DNA from: Ghiorsea sp.
GTDB taxonomy: Bacteria > Pseudomonadota > Zetaproteobacteria > Mariprofundales > Mariprofundaceae
Assembly (NCBI GenBank): GCA_027080505.1
Contig: JALWRX010000031.1
Location: forward strand, 1 to 64,000
Reading direction: 5' to 3'
DNA length: 64,000 bases
The position numbers were made by a program, and so were the translations under genes. Below, piece by piece: positions 27,202 through 36,602 of this stretch. The notes beneath the pieces were generated by a model, which had not been told where the DNA came from, ran no database searches, and saw only the letters and a program-made list of their open reading frames with translations. How positions within the stretch are numbered: the stretch's first letter is position 1; each line of letters starts with the position of its first letter.

Positions 27202-28302
27202 CTAAATACGCATCGGCATTAATACATGTCGAGAACGCTCATGCTCTTCTTCTAAAAGTAATGCAGGTGACAAGCTGTCTTTAAGTTGAATTCTCACAAC
27301 AGGGCTTTGAATTGCAGACAAAACATCACGCATATACTTAGCATTAAAGCCCACCTCAACCTCTAAGCCTTGGTAGGATATGGAAATATCTTCTTCAGCC
27401 TGCTCCTGCTCGGTATTATGCGCTGCAATGGATAATTTATCATTAGCAAAGGTAAGTTTCACGTCATGTGTAAAGTCATTAGCCACTACAAGACTACGAC
27501 GCAAGGCTTGATCCAAACAATTTTTATCAATACTTGCTGTATATGGGTTATCTTTTGGAATAACATCTTCGTACACTGGATATTTGGCATCAATCACTTT
27601 TGATGTAAACCTTTGCTGGTTAACTTCAATCCTAACTTGTTGTTTTCCAAGAGATAAACTAATATCTTCTTCAGATTCTTCTGCAAGCCTTTTAATTTCC
27701 ATCACTGCTTTTTTAGGAACAATACATTCTGTTTCCTCGTGATTTGAATCAAGTTTAAATTCACATAATGCCATACGATGACCATCAGTCGTTACAACAC
27801 GAATACCATGCTCTTTAGAAACCTCAAATAAACTACCTGTTAAATATTTTCTTGTTTCATCATTGGACATCGCAAAACTGGTTGATGAAATCATATTTGC
27901 CAATTCGTGACCAGGTACCTGTATGGTTAAATCTGTTTCATCAGCTGGTTCATTAGGAAACTCATCAGCTGGTTTGGTAGCAAGCTTAAACTTTACGCCA
28001 CCACTGGTGATATCTAAAAAAGAACCTTCTATTTTTAATTCAACAGGTGTTTCAGGGTTTAGTTCACGAACAATTTCAAAAATCTTCTTTGCTTCAACCG
28101 TAAATGAACCTGAATGAAGAACTTCTGCATTTTGTATACTGGTATAAGTTGCTTGAAGATCAGTGGCTGTAAGTTTTAATGTTTGTTCAACAGTTTCAAA
28201 TAAGATATTTGCTAAAATTGGATTAGTATTTCTTTTTTCAACGATATTTTGACAACGTTGAATTTGTTGAAAAAGTGATGTTCTGGAAATTTTAATATGC
28301 AT
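27202..28302 (-). CDS. dnaN: DNA polymerase III beta clamp DnaN
   Basis: A 366-residue sliding clamp with three repeated domains: MHIKISRTSLFQQIQRCQNIVEKR at the start, VVTTDGHRMALCEF in the middle, and VLMPMRI at the end (canonical clamp C-terminus). ATG 28302 begins the conserved N-terminus and has GAGAGAA upstream; the GTG at 28320 would add an unconserved tail. Second gene after dnaA, separated by the DnaA-box region. Confidence 0.96.
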   Translation of the reverse strand: MHIKISRTSLFQQIQRCQNIVEKRNTNPILANILFETVEQTLKLTATDLQATYTSIQNAEVLHSGSFTVEAKKIFEIVRELNPETPVELKIEGSFLDITSGGVKFKLATKPADEFPNEPADETDLTIQVPGHELANMISSTSFAMSNDETRKYLTGSLFEVSKEHGIRVVTTDGHRMALCEFKLDSNHEETECIVPKKAVMEIKRLAEESEEDISLSLGKQQVRIEVNQQRFTSKVIDAKYPVYEDVIPKDNPYTASIDKNCLDQALRRSLVVANDFTHDVKLTFANDKLSIAAHNTEQEQAEEDISISYQGLEVEVGFNAKYMRDVLSAIQSPVVRIQLKDSLSPALLLEEEHERSRHVLMPMRI

Positions 28303-28560
28303 ACTGTTATATTCTCTCACTTATATTAATTTAATTATCGTCATCGTAGGCATTGTTTATAAGTAGGATAAGCATGCTAATCATAAACAAAACAAACACT
28401 TAAATAAAGTTTTTCGGTGTATATATGTTCTCACAACCTGTGGATAGATTGCGGATAATATGCTTTTTTTATTTTTTATCACAGATTATCTTTTCAATCA
28501 CAACTTATCCACAGTATAGTCGTAAGGTTGTACATGTATTTATCCACAGCTCATACGGGT
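28303..28560. other. putative oriC: DnaA-box cluster between dnaA and dnaN
   Basis: The 258-base gap contains two perfect DnaA boxes TTATCCACA on the plus strand (28505-28513, 28540-28548), and two one-mismatch boxes on the minus strand (28439-28447, TGTGGATAG; 28450-28458, TGCGGATAA), plus an AT-rich stretch (28463-28480) that could unwind. The dnaA-dnaN gap is a common oriC location. The same boxes could instead only regulate dnaN. The cluster is compact, which favours an origin. Confidence 0.7.
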
Positions 28561-29877
28561 TTATCCTTGTTTAAGAAGTAGTATCAAACGGTTGATTTCA
28601 TCATCAAAATCTTGGTTTTGATTCCGTTCTTGTTGAATTTTTCGGTGTGCATATAAAATTGTTGTATGATCTTTTTTATCAAATTTATCAGCAATTTCAG
28701 GCATGGATAACTTGGTAAGCTCCTTACTAATGTACATCGCAATTTGCCTAGGGTAAGCGATATTACGTTTACGTATTTTAGATTTCATATCTTGGATACG
28801 TACATTATAATAGTTAGCAACTTGTTTTTGAATCTCTTCAATCGTAATAGTTTTGGATTGAAGGTTGAGTTGATCGCGTAGCTTATCTTGAGCTAGTTCC
28901 ATGGTTATGGGTTTACCTGATAGTTTGGCATAAGCCGTTAAGCGCGTAAGTGCGCCTTCTAACTCCCTAACATTGCTGGATATTTTAGAGGCAAGTAAAA
29001 AACAAATATCATCATCAAGTGTAATACCTGCCAACTCCACTTTGCTCTTTAAAATAGCCATACGTGTTTCAAAATTAGGTGGTTGAATATCAGCAACTAG
29101 ACCCCAATTAAATCGTGAACGTAATCGTTCTGCCAAATGTTTAATGGCTGAAGGGTCGCGGTCTGAAGTGAGTATGATTTGTTTTTGTGCTTTGTGTAAG
29201 GCATCAAAAGTATGGAAAAACTCTTCTTGTGTACTTTGTTTACCTTCAATAAACTGAATATCATCAATAATTAATACATCGACTTTACGATATTTATCAC
29301 GAAATGCGGATGTTTTTTGTCCACGGATAGCATCAATGAGTTCATTGGTGAAATGTTCACCTGTTCGGTAGGCAATACGCACATCTTTATGGGCAACCAA
29401 ATGGTTAGCAATGGCGTTAATCAGGTGTGTTTTACCTAAACCAACTCCGCCATGAATATACAATGGGTTGTATTGTGCGCCGGGTTGGTCTGCAACAGCC
29501 AAACTAGCGGCATGACAAAACTCATTACTTGAGCCAACAACAAAGTTTTCAAAGGTGAAACGTTCATCAATAAAACCATCAATATTTTGTTTTTGTGTAG
29601 ATGTTTTGGTTTGTTGAACAGGGGAAAGTTCAATGGAGGCATCAATCAAGTATTCTAAATTAATGTGGTGTAAGTTTAATGTTTGTAGTGCTTCTAAAAT
29701 ATATTGTTCGCAGTCACTTTTGAGACCATCAATAAAAAACTGATTGGGTACTTTTAGGGTTAAAGTATTGTCATCCAACTGTGTGGAAACAGGTTCAATC
29801 CATGCCCCCATTTTTGCAGGAGATAATTGTGGTGATAAACGTAGCTTAATGGTTTCCCATAATTCTTGATGATTCAT
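28561..29877 (-). CDS. dnaA: chromosomal replication initiator DnaA
   Basis: A 438-residue protein: N-terminal domain I (WETIKLRLSPQLSPAKMGAWIEP), AAA+ domain with Walker A HGGVGLGKTHLINAI and Walker B DVLIIDDIQF, and a C-terminal DNA-binding domain with the DnaA signature (KKDHTTILYAHRKI). The variable linker is short. Only about 60 bases separate it from the divergent pyrK-like gene; a TATAAT at 29920-29925 (minus strand) could serve as -10, and a near DnaA box (TTATCCGCT) at about 29900 fits self-regulation. Confidence 0.97.
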   Translation of the reverse strand: MNHQELWETIKLRLSPQLSPAKMGAWIEPVSTQLDDNTLTLKVPNQFFIDGLKSDCEQYILEALQTLNLHHINLEYLIDASIELSPVQQTKTSTQKQNIDGFIDERFTFENFVVGSSNEFCHAASLAVADQPGAQYNPLYIHGGVGLGKTHLINAIANHLVAHKDVRIAYRTGEHFTNELIDAIRGQKTSAFRDKYRKVDVLIIDDIQFIEGKQSTQEEFFHTFDALHKAQKQIILTSDRDPSAIKHLAERLRSRFNWGLVADIQPPNFETRMAILKSKVELAGITLDDDICFLLASKISSNVRELEGALTRLTAYAKLSGKPITMELAQDKLRDQLNLQSKTITIEEIQKQVANYYNVRIQDMKSKIRKRNIAYPRQIAMYISKELTKLSMPEIADKFDKKDHTTILYAHRKIQQERNQNQDFDDEINRLILLLKQG

Positions 29878-29939
29878 GGCGTAAGCATAACCAAAAAAGC
29901 GGATAATTCACATGTGATTATTATACATTGAAGGATTTC

Positions 29940-30848
29940 GTGGACGAATCTGTGTTTACTATTCAGTATTCACTCCTCATGAAGAATCAGCGAAACACAA
30001 TTTTTGAAGAATACGCAGAAATATTGGCAAATGTATCCCATGAAGGGGATCAATGTATTATGCGTTTAAAAGCACCAAAAACAGCAAAAACAGCGAAACC
30101 AGGGCAATTTGTACATATTCGGGTTTCAGATGCGTTGCCGTTGCGCCGCCCTATTTCTATCATGTTAACCAACCCAAGACAGGGCACCATAGATTTGTTG
30201 TACAAAAAAATTGGCGAAGGCACGGAGCAACTTGGACAACGTAAGAAGGGTGAAGTTATACCCATGTTAGGACCGATTGGTGTGCCTTTTGACTTATCTG
30301 ATACAAGTAAGCGTTATGTTTTGATTGGTGGTGGTGTGGGTGTTCCACCTATGGTGTTTGTGGCTGATGTATTGGCACAAAAAGTAGATTTAGTTTTATT
30401 TGCAGGCTCGGAAGTTCCTTTTCCTTTTGCTTTAAAGCCTTCCACTTTTATGTTGCCAGGTATTGCTGGAAACACGACTTTAACCATATCTTCACTTGAA
30501 GAGCGTGGTATTGCCTGCAGATTGGCATCCAATGCAGGTTTGTATGGTTGTTATGAAGGGCATGTACCTGACTTGGTTAAGGATTATTTATCAGCCTTAA
30601 GTGAAGAAGAGCGCGGGCGATGTGTATTGTTATCATGTGGACCCCACCCTATGCTTCATGCTGTTGCTAAACTAGGGCGTGAATTTGGGATACCAGCGCA
30701 GTTAAGCTTGGAAGAATATATGGCTTGTGGCATTGGTGGCTGTGCAGGTTGTGTGGTGAAAACGATTGAAGACGGACAAGAAAAATATAAGCGAGTGTGT
30801 GTGGATGGTCCTGTGTTTGACGCAGAGCAGTTACCAGAGTTTGCTTAA
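29940..30848 (+). CDS. pyrK: dihydroorotate dehydrogenase electron transfer subunit-like (PyrK)
   Basis: An about 302-residue flavin/[2Fe-2S] electron-transfer protein: FAD-binding segment LPLRRPISIM, NAD site GGGVGVPPMVFVADVL, and a C-terminal cluster site MACGIGGCAGCVVK...CVDGPVF with four Cys. Start GTG 29940 follows AAGGA with a normal spacing; a TTG at 29928 and ATG 29979 are alternatives. PyrK normally pairs with PyrD1B, which is not in the window, so a related oxidoreductase role is possible. Confidence 0.82.
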   Translation: MDESVFTIQYSLLMKNQRNTIFEEYAEILANVSHEGDQCIMRLKAPKTAKTAKPGQFVHIRVSDALPLRRPISIMLTNPRQGTIDLLYKKIGEGTEQLGQRKKGEVIPMLGPIGVPFDLSDTSKRYVLIGGGVGVPPMVFVADVLAQKVDLVLFAGSEVPFPFALKPSTFMLPGIAGNTTLTISSLEERGIACRLASNAGLYGCYEGHVPDLVKDYLSALSEEERGRCVLLSCGPHPMLHAVAKLGREFGIPAQLSLEEYMACGIGGCAGCVVKTIEDGQEKYKRVCVDGPVFDAEQLPEFA

Positions 30849-30895
30849 ACGTAAGAAGTTAGAATAGAAAAAACAGGAAAAAACAGGAAGAATCG

Positions 30896-32065
30896 ATGAG
30901 TAGAAATTTTGTGTTTACATCAGAGTCTGTGGGTGAAGGTCACCCTGATAAGGTTGCAGACCAAATATCAGATAGCGTATTGGATGCTATTTTAAAGCAA
31001 GACCCAACAGCACGTGTGGCATGTGAAACCATGGTGAATACGGGTATGGTGATTTTATCAGGTGAAATTACCACATCAGCCATTATTGATTACCAAGAAA
31101 TCGCGCGAAACACCATCAAAGAAATTGGTTATAACTCATCAGATATGGGTTTTGATTATGCTTCTTGTGCGGTGTTGGTGACCATGGATAAACAATCTGT
31201 GGATATTGCAGCAGGTGTCAATGAAGGCGAAGGCCTTGATTTGGATCAAGGTGCAGGTGATCAAGGTTTGATGTTTGGTTACGCTTCCAATGAAACAGAT
31301 GTATTGATGCCTATGCCTGTATATTTATCACATCAGTTGATGGAAAAACAGGCTGAGGTTCGCAAATCAGGTGTATTAAAATATTTGCGCCCTGATGCAA
31401 AATCTCAAGTCACAGTACGCTATGAAAACTCAAAACCTGTAGCCATTGATGCTGTGGTTGTTTCTACACAACACACAGCTGATGTAAGCCATGAAGATTT
31501 GGTTGAAGGTGTGATGCAAGAAATTGTACATCCTGTATTGGATAAAACAGGTTTATTGCATGACAAAACAGAATATCACATCAATCCAACAGGGCGTTTT
31601 GTGATTGGTGGTCCTGTGGGTGATTGCGGTGTGACTGGTCGTAAAATCATTGTGGATACCTATGGTGGATTTGGTCATCACGGTGGCGGCGCATTTTCGG
31701 GTAAAGATCCAACAAAAGTAGATAGGTCAGCATGTTATATGATGCGTTATGTAGCAAAAAATATTGTGGCAGCAGAGCTTGCAGATCGCTGTGAAGTGCA
31801 AGTCGCTTATGCCATTGGTGTGGCACGCCCACTATCTGTAATGGTGAACACCTTTGGTACAGGTAAAGTAGATGAAGCCAAGCTTGCCGAAGCGGTGCGA
31901 GAAGTATTTGATTTGCGTCCTAAAGGTATTGTGCAAGAACTTGATTTGTTGCGCCCAATTTATGCGCAAACAGCAGCTTATGGACACTTTGGCCGTGAAC
32001 TTGCTGATTTCACATGGGAAAAAACAGATAAAGTGGATGCATTAAAAGCAGCTGTTAATCGATAA
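30896..32065 (+). CDS. metK: S-adenosylmethionine synthetase MetK
   Basis: A 389-residue enzyme making SAM from ATP and methionine. Motifs: [39 protein letters not shown] and [26 protein letters not shown] lies before the ATG. Next come a SAH riboswitch and ahcY, so the methyl-cycle genes form one unit. Confidence 0.97.
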   Translation: MSRNFVFTSESVGEGHPDKVADQISDSVLDAILKQDPTARVACETMVNTGMVILSGEITTSAIIDYQEIARNTIKEIGYNSSDMGFDYASCAVLVTMDKQSVDIAAGVNEGEGLDLDQGAGDQGLMFGYASNETDVLMPMPVYLSHQLMEKQAEVRKSGVLKYLRPDAKSQVTVRYENSKPVAIDAVVVSTQHTADVSHEDLVEGVMQEIVHPVLDKTGLLHDKTEYHINPTGRFVIGGPVGDCGVTGRKIIVDTYGGFGHHGGGAFSGKDPTKVDRSACYMMRYVAKNIVAAELADRCEVQVAYAIGVARPLSVMVNTFGTGKVDEAKLAEAVREVFDLRPKGIVQELDLLRPIYAQTAAYGHFGRELADFTWEKTDKVDALKAAVNR

Positions 32066-32073
32066 ACCTTTTT

Positions 32074-32144
32074 AGGCTGAGGAGCACTGCGCCGACGTGG
32101 TTCACGTCGTTAGGCTCAGTCGTTATGTTAAACAACGGTGCTCA
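32074..32144 (+). promoter_or_regulatory. S-adenosylhomocysteine (SAH) riboswitch
   Basis: The 71 bases between metK and ahcY match the SAH-riboswitch layout: GGCTGAGGAGCACTGCGCC, then a hairpin around ACGTGG...CACGT, then TTAGGCTCAG, and a closing arm AACAACGGTGCTCA that pairs with GAGGAGCACTG. The class senses SAH and switches ahcY on when it accumulates. It lies just downstream of the metK stop, so it would control ahcY (and the lipoprotein after it) rather than metK. I did not fold it by computation. Confidence 0.9.
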
Positions 32145-32191
32145 TATTTTTTAGACCATGCATAAGACGTGGTTAATATAGGAGTATGAGA

Positions 32192-33487
32192 ATGTCTGAA
32201 TTTACAGATTATAAAGTCGCTGATATGTCATTGGCAGAATGGGGTCGCAAAGAAGTTAAAATTGCGGAAACAGAAATGCCCGGGCTTATGGCATTAAGAG
32301 AAGAATATAAAGGCAAAAAGCCTTTGGCTGGCGCACGTATTGTGGGCTGTTTGCATATGACCATTCAAACAGCAGTATTGATGGAAACATTGGTTGAGCT
32401 GGGTGCAGAAATTCGTTGGTCTTCTTGCAATATCTTTTCTACACAAGATCAAGCAGCAGCAGCGATGGCTGATGCAGGTATTCCTGTTTTTGCTTGGAAA
32501 GGTGAAACGGAAGAAGAATTTTGGTGGTGCATTGAGCAAACCGTACATGGTCCTGATGGCTGGGTTCCCAACCTTATTTTAGATGATGGTGGTGATGTGA
32601 CCCAACTGATTCATGATAAATATCCTGAATTATTAGAAGGCATCAAGGGTTTGTCTGAAGAAACAACAACAGGTGTTCACCGCCTGTATGAAATGGCGCG
32701 TGATGGTAAATTAAAAGTACCAGCCATTAATGTGAATGACTCAGTAACCAAATCAAAATTTGATAATCTTTATGGTTGTCGCGAATCATTGTTAGATGGT
32801 ATCAAACGCGCAACAGACGTCATGATTGCAGGTAAAATCGCTGTTGTTTTGGGGTACGGTGATGTGGGTAAAGGTTGTGCGCAAGCCTTTAAAGGTATGG
32901 GTGCAACGGTTTGGGTAACAGAAATTGACCCTATTTGTGCGCTTCAAGCTGCGATGGAAGGTTATCGCGTGGTTGAAATGGATGATGCTTGTAAATTGGG
33001 CGATATTTTTGTGACGACTACAGGTAACTACCATGTGATTCAACATGACCACATGGTCAATATGAAAGACCAGTCGATCGTTTGTAATATTGGGCATTTT
33101 GATAATGAAATTGATGTTGCTTCCTTGAAACAATACGAATGGGAAAATGTAAAACCACAAGTGGATCAAATTATCTTTCCAGATGGCAAGCGTATTACCT
33201 TGCTTGCAGAAGGTCGCTTGGTGAATCTTGGTTGTGCTACAGGTCACCCAAGTTTCGTAATGTCTGCATCATTTACTAACCAAGTCATGGCACAAATTGA
33301 ACTATGGGAAAACCATGCCAACTATGGTAACGAAGTATATGTATTACCGAAACGCTTGGATGAAAAAGTGGCTCGTTTGCACTTGAAGAAAATTGGGGTG
33401 AATTTAACCACATTAACCCAAGAACAGGCAGACTACATCAGCGTGCCTGTTGAAGGTCCATATAAAGTGGATCATTACCGTTACTAG
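32192..33487 (+). CDS. ahcY: adenosylhomocysteinase AhcY
   Basis: A 431-residue enzyme (from ATG 32192, seven bases after the TAGGAG; ATG 32186 is too close to it). It splits S-adenosylhomocysteine into homocysteine and adenosine. NAD site [16 protein letters not shown], substrate blocks [20 protein letters not shown] and [14 protein letters not shown], and the C-terminal KVDHYRY are all present. Controlled by the SAH riboswitch just upstream. Confidence 0.97.
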   Translation: MSEFTDYKVADMSLAEWGRKEVKIAETEMPGLMALREEYKGKKPLAGARIVGCLHMTIQTAVLMETLVELGAEIRWSSCNIFSTQDQAAAAMADAGIPVFAWKGETEEEFWWCIEQTVHGPDGWVPNLILDDGGDVTQLIHDKYPELLEGIKGLSEETTTGVHRLYEMARDGKLKVPAINVNDSVTKSKFDNLYGCRESLLDGIKRATDVMIAGKIAVVLGYGDVGKGCAQAFKGMGATVWVTEIDPICALQAAMEGYRVVEMDDACKLGDIFVTTTGNYHVIQHDHMVNMKDQSIVCNIGHFDNEIDVASLKQYEWENVKPQVDQIIFPDGKRITLLAEGRLVNLGCATGHPSFVMSASFTNQVMAQIELWENHANYGNEVYVLPKRLDEKVARLHLKKIGVNLTTLTQEQADYISVPVEGPYKVDHYRY

Positions 33488-33504
33488 GTAGGTTTTTCAT
33501 TTCC

Positions 33505-33801
33505 ATGAATAAAACGTTTGTTTTGGGGGTGGCAGTGTTTTTAACACTGCCACTTTTTGGTTGTGCAGCCAAAACAAAAGTAGTGCAAAGCAATCCATCG
33601 CCAGTAACCATAAAGTTTGATAAAAATGGTGATGGTATTATTGATAGAATTGATTGGCGGCGTATGAAAGATACAGAAAAAAGCACCTATGCCCGTATGT
33701 CTCTTGAAGAAATCGGTGAAAACCCTGATGCGATTGTGAAAGGTAAACAGACGCGGGAGCTACTATTATTAGAAGGTTTAAATGCTGTTTATGGTAAATG
33801 A
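33505..33801 (+). CDS. small lipoprotein with one EF-hand-like motif
   Basis: A 98-residue lipoprotein (signal peptide, lipobox LFGC). Residues about 34-45, DKNGDGIIDRID, match an EF-hand Ca-binding loop at positions 1, 3, 5 and 9, with Asp rather than Glu at 12. No known family recognised. It follows ahcY by 17 bases and might share its riboswitch-controlled transcript. Its role is unknown. Confidence 0.6.
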   Translation: MNKTFVLGVAVFLTLPLFGCAAKTKVVQSNPSPVTIKFDKNGDGIIDRIDWRRMKDTEKSTYARMSLEEIGENPDAIVKGKQTRELLLLEGLNAVYGK

Positions 33802-33835
33802 TTACATCAGAAATTAAAGATGTTTTTCTTTGTTT

Positions 33836-34423
33836 TTAAGGGCATGAAAGCTTTTGTTGAAGAGCTCGTAGTGCGCGACCACGATGGGAAACAGACGCTT
33901 TTTCTTTTGCTGAAGCTAGGGCAAAGGTTTTTCCAAGTTCTGGGCAGAAGAACAAAGGGTCATAACCAAAGCCTGTATCTCCTGTTTCTTGTTCAATAAT
34001 CAAACCCTCTACCCTACCCTCGGCGGTTATGTGTTTGTGATTGGGGGTAGATAGGTGCAAGGCACACATAAAATGGGCTGAACGGTCTTCTGCGCCCTCT
34101 AAATCATGTAATAGTTTGGCATTGTTATCTGCATCTGTGGCATGCTCACCTGCAAAGCGAGCGGAATATACACCCGGCGCACCATCAAGTGCATCAACGC
34201 ATAAACCTGAATCATCTGCAAGTGCTGCGCATTGGTTGGCTAGCATAAAGGCATCTGCTTTCTTTTTGGCATTGCCTTGAAAGTCTGGTGCATCTTCAAT
34301 CACATCGACAAATGTTGTTTCTGAAGCAGGAACAACTTCAATGTTTAAACCTGCTAAAATCTGTTCAATTTCAGCACGTTTTTTCTTGTTATTGCTGGCA
34401 ATAACAAGCTTTGAAAGGTTCAC
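33836..34423 (-). CDS. rdgB: XTP/dITP diphosphatase (RdgB/HAM1)
   Basis: A 195-residue housekeeping pyrophosphatase that removes non-canonical purine nucleotides (ITP, XTP). Visible: KLVIASNNKKKRAEIEQIL, ALADDSGLCVDALDGAPGVYSARFAG, GFGYDPLFFCPELGKTFA and HRGRAL. It directly abuts hemC (stop and start neighbouring). The convergent EF-hand lipoprotein gene ends 34 bases away. Confidence 0.96.
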   Translation of the reverse strand: MNLSKLVIASNNKKKRAEIEQILAGLNIEVVPASETTFVDVIEDAPDFQGNAKKKADAFMLANQCAALADDSGLCVDALDGAPGVYSARFAGEHATDADNNAKLLHDLEGAEDRSAHFMCALHLSTPNHKHITAEGRVEGLIIEQETGDTGFGYDPLFFCPELGKTFALASAKEKASVSHRGRALRALQQKLSCP

Positions 34424-35356
34424 TTAGCCATGACCTTGGCTTTCATACAATTCAGCTAAAATTTCACGTGCACCAAGATCTAGAATGGTATCGGCAAGTT
34501 GAATACCTAAGCTTTTTGCATCGCTTCTAACGCCTGATACTTGGCGGCGAATCAATGTTTTCCCATCCACAGAGCCAACAAGTCCGTCCAAGTGCAGATT
34601 GTCGCCATTCAATGTTGCATATGCCCCAATAGGCACTTGGCAACCGCCTTCAAGGTGAGCCAAAAATGCACGCTCTGCGATGGTTCTATCCACAGTATCC
34701 ACATCATTCAAAGCATCAACCATACGATTGACTTCATCATTATCATCTTTGGTTTGAATGCCTAATGTGCCTTGAGCCACAGCAGGCAACACATCATCGG
34801 TCTCTAAATAACCATGCATTTGGTCTTGCATGCCCATGCGCTTGATGCCTGCAGCAGCAAGAATGACTGCATCCACTTCTGTACCCAATTTGTTGCGGCG
34901 GGTTTGGATATTTCCACGAATAGAAACACATTTAAACTTCGGGTATTTGGCATTGATTTGCGCGATACGGCGCAAGCTTGATGTGCCAATGGTTGCATCT
35001 TCAGGCAATGAATCCAAATCACCACCTGTGACAGTGGCATAAATATCACGCGGGTCTTCACGTTTGGGATGTGCTCGGATTGAAGTACCGGCAGGCAATT
35101 CGGTAGGTACATCTTTCATGGAGTGCACTGCAATATCTGCCCTGCCATCTAACAATGCTTCATCAATTTCTTTGGTAAATAAACCTTTACCGCCTACTTT
35201 TGCCAGAGGAACATCTAAGATTTTATCACCTTTGGTAACGATTTTGACCAGTTCGGTGGTCACACTAGGAAATAAGCGTTCCAGCTCAGCAGAGACCCAT
35301 TCAGCTTGCCAAAGGGCAAGGGGTGATTTGCGAGTTGCGATTCGAATATGGGTCAT
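34424..35356 (-). CDS. hemC: porphobilinogen deaminase HemC
   Basis: A 310-residue enzyme polymerising four porphobilinogens into hydroxymethylbilane in haem synthesis. IRIATRKSPLALWQAEWV, the SMKDVPTELP and LSSLRR-like TSSLRRIAQI segments and the cofactor-Cys loop LEGGCQVPIGAYA (dipyrromethane attachment) are present. Normal length. It is followed without gap by rdgB. Confidence 0.97.
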   Translation of the reverse strand: MTHIRIATRKSPLALWQAEWVSAELERLFPSVTTELVKIVTKGDKILDVPLAKVGGKGLFTKEIDEALLDGRADIAVHSMKDVPTELPAGTSIRAHPKREDPRDIYATVTGGDLDSLPEDATIGTSSLRRIAQINAKYPKFKCVSIRGNIQTRRNKLGTEVDAVILAAAGIKRMGMQDQMHGYLETDDVLPAVAQGTLGIQTKDDNDEVNRMVDALNDVDTVDRTIAERAFLAHLEGGCQVPIGAYATLNGDNLHLDGLVGSVDGKTLIRRQVSGVRSDAKSLGIQLADTILDLGAREILAELYESQGHG

Positions 35357-35387
35357 TTTAAAAGCTCCAAAAGGGTTAGCGATTGTT

Positions 35388-36242
35388 TTACAGCGCGTAA
35401 TCTAGGAATAATCCCAAGAAAATAACAGCACCAAGCACATTGTTATGCAAAAAGGCTTGAAAACAACGCTCTCGAACCCAGCCGCGTAGCAGCCATTGGT
35501 GATACACGGCAAAGGTTATGGCAACAGACAACCCAGCAAAATAATATATGCCTAACGCATAGTGTAGCCCTAGCCAAGCCATCAACCCTAAAAAGAGTAG
35601 CTGGAAAAGACCTATCCAAAACGCTGAATATTTACCAAACAAGACAGCCGTAGATTTGATGCCGACTTGTAAGTCATCATCATAATCGACCATGGCATAC
35701 ATGGTATCATACGCCAATACCCAACATACATTGGCGATAAATAATAGCCATGCCTCAAGAGGTATTTCTCCAGTGCTTGCCATATAAACCATAGGAATCG
35801 ACCAACCAAATGCCGCACCCAAGAATACTTGTGGCAAGTGGGTGTAGCGTTTCATGAAGGGGTAAAGTGCGGCTAAAAAAAGTGCGACAATGGATAAAAC
35901 AATGGTGTTCCAATCTAAGGTTAATACCAGTGCAAAAGCTAGCGCAATTAAAGCAAAGAATAATAACAATGCCTGCTTGGATGTTACTTCGCCTGTAGCA
36001 AGCGGACGGTGGGCAGTGCGTTTGACTTTACCATCAACTTTTCTGTCTGCAAAATCGTTAATCACACAGCCTGCTGCACGCATGAGAAACACGCCTGTGA
36101 CAAATACAATCAGAATAAAAGGGTCTGGTTGTCCATTAGTAGCAAACCACAATGCCCATAATGTTGGCCACAGCAATAAAAATGTGCCAATGGGTTTATC
36201 GATACGCATCAATCGAATATAAGGGTTAGCTTTCCAAGACAT
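35388..36242 (-). CDS. ubiA: 4-hydroxybenzoate polyprenyltransferase UbiA
   Basis: A 284-residue membrane prenyltransferase that joins the isoprenoid tail to 4-hydroxybenzoate in ubiquinone synthesis. About eight membrane helices. The two Asp-rich motifs are [15 protein letters not shown] and [17 protein letters not shown]. The start follows the dgkA stop directly. ubiX and ubiK lie elsewhere in the window. Confidence 0.94.
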   Translation of the reverse strand: MSWKANPYIRLMRIDKPIGTFLLLWPTLWALWFATNGQPDPFILIVFVTGVFLMRAAGCVINDFADRKVDGKVKRTAHRPLATGEVTSKQALLLFFALIALAFALVLTLDWNTIVLSIVALFLAALYPFMKRYTHLPQVFLGAAFGWSIPMVYMASTGEIPLEAWLLFIANVCWVLAYDTMYAMVDYDDDLQVGIKSTAVLFGKYSAFWIGLFQLLFLGLMAWLGLHYALGIYYFAGLSVAITFAVYHQWLLRGWVRERCFQAFLHNNVLGAVIFLGLFLDYAL

Positions 36243-36602
36243 TTAGTTGAGTAAAAGTATTGCCCAAGTGCCCATAAAAGTAATATTGCACAACAAGACA
36301 GCAGCCGATGCAAGGTCTTTGGCGCGACCTGATAATTCATGGTGTTCTGTACCAATGCGGTCAACAGTTGCTTCAATGGCAGAGTTTAAAAGCTCTACAA
36401 TAATCACCAACAGCCAAGCACCAAGCATTAAAACTTGTTCAACAGCTCCCTCACCTAAGTAAAAAGCAAGGGGTACAATGAATAATGAAGCAATAATTTC
36501 AATACGAAAAGCTTGTTCATATTGCCAAGCCGCTTTTAAACCAGCAAGCGACCATTTTGTTGCATGCCATAAATGTTCAAGCGGACGGTGGTTGGGTTTC
36601 AC
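36243..36602 (-). CDS. dgkA: diacylglycerol kinase DgkA
   Basis: A 119-residue integral membrane kinase with three helices and the family motif ELLNSAIEATVDRI. It recycles diacylglycerol to phosphatidic acid, for instance that released by envelope glycan modification. ATG 36602 overlaps the purF stop (ATGA) and its stop abuts the ubiA start, so it sits in a tight operon. Confidence 0.93.
   Translation of the reverse strand: MKPNHRPLEHLWHATKWSLAGLKAAWQYEQAFRIEIIASLFIVPLAFYLGEGAVEQVLMLGAWLLVIIVELLNSAIEATVDRIGTEHHELSGRAKDLASAAVLLCNITFMGTWAILLLN

Noticed and set aside
27450-27470. GTTTCACGTCATGTG as a third parS
   Set aside because: Only the left half matches; the right half lacks GTGAAAC symmetry.
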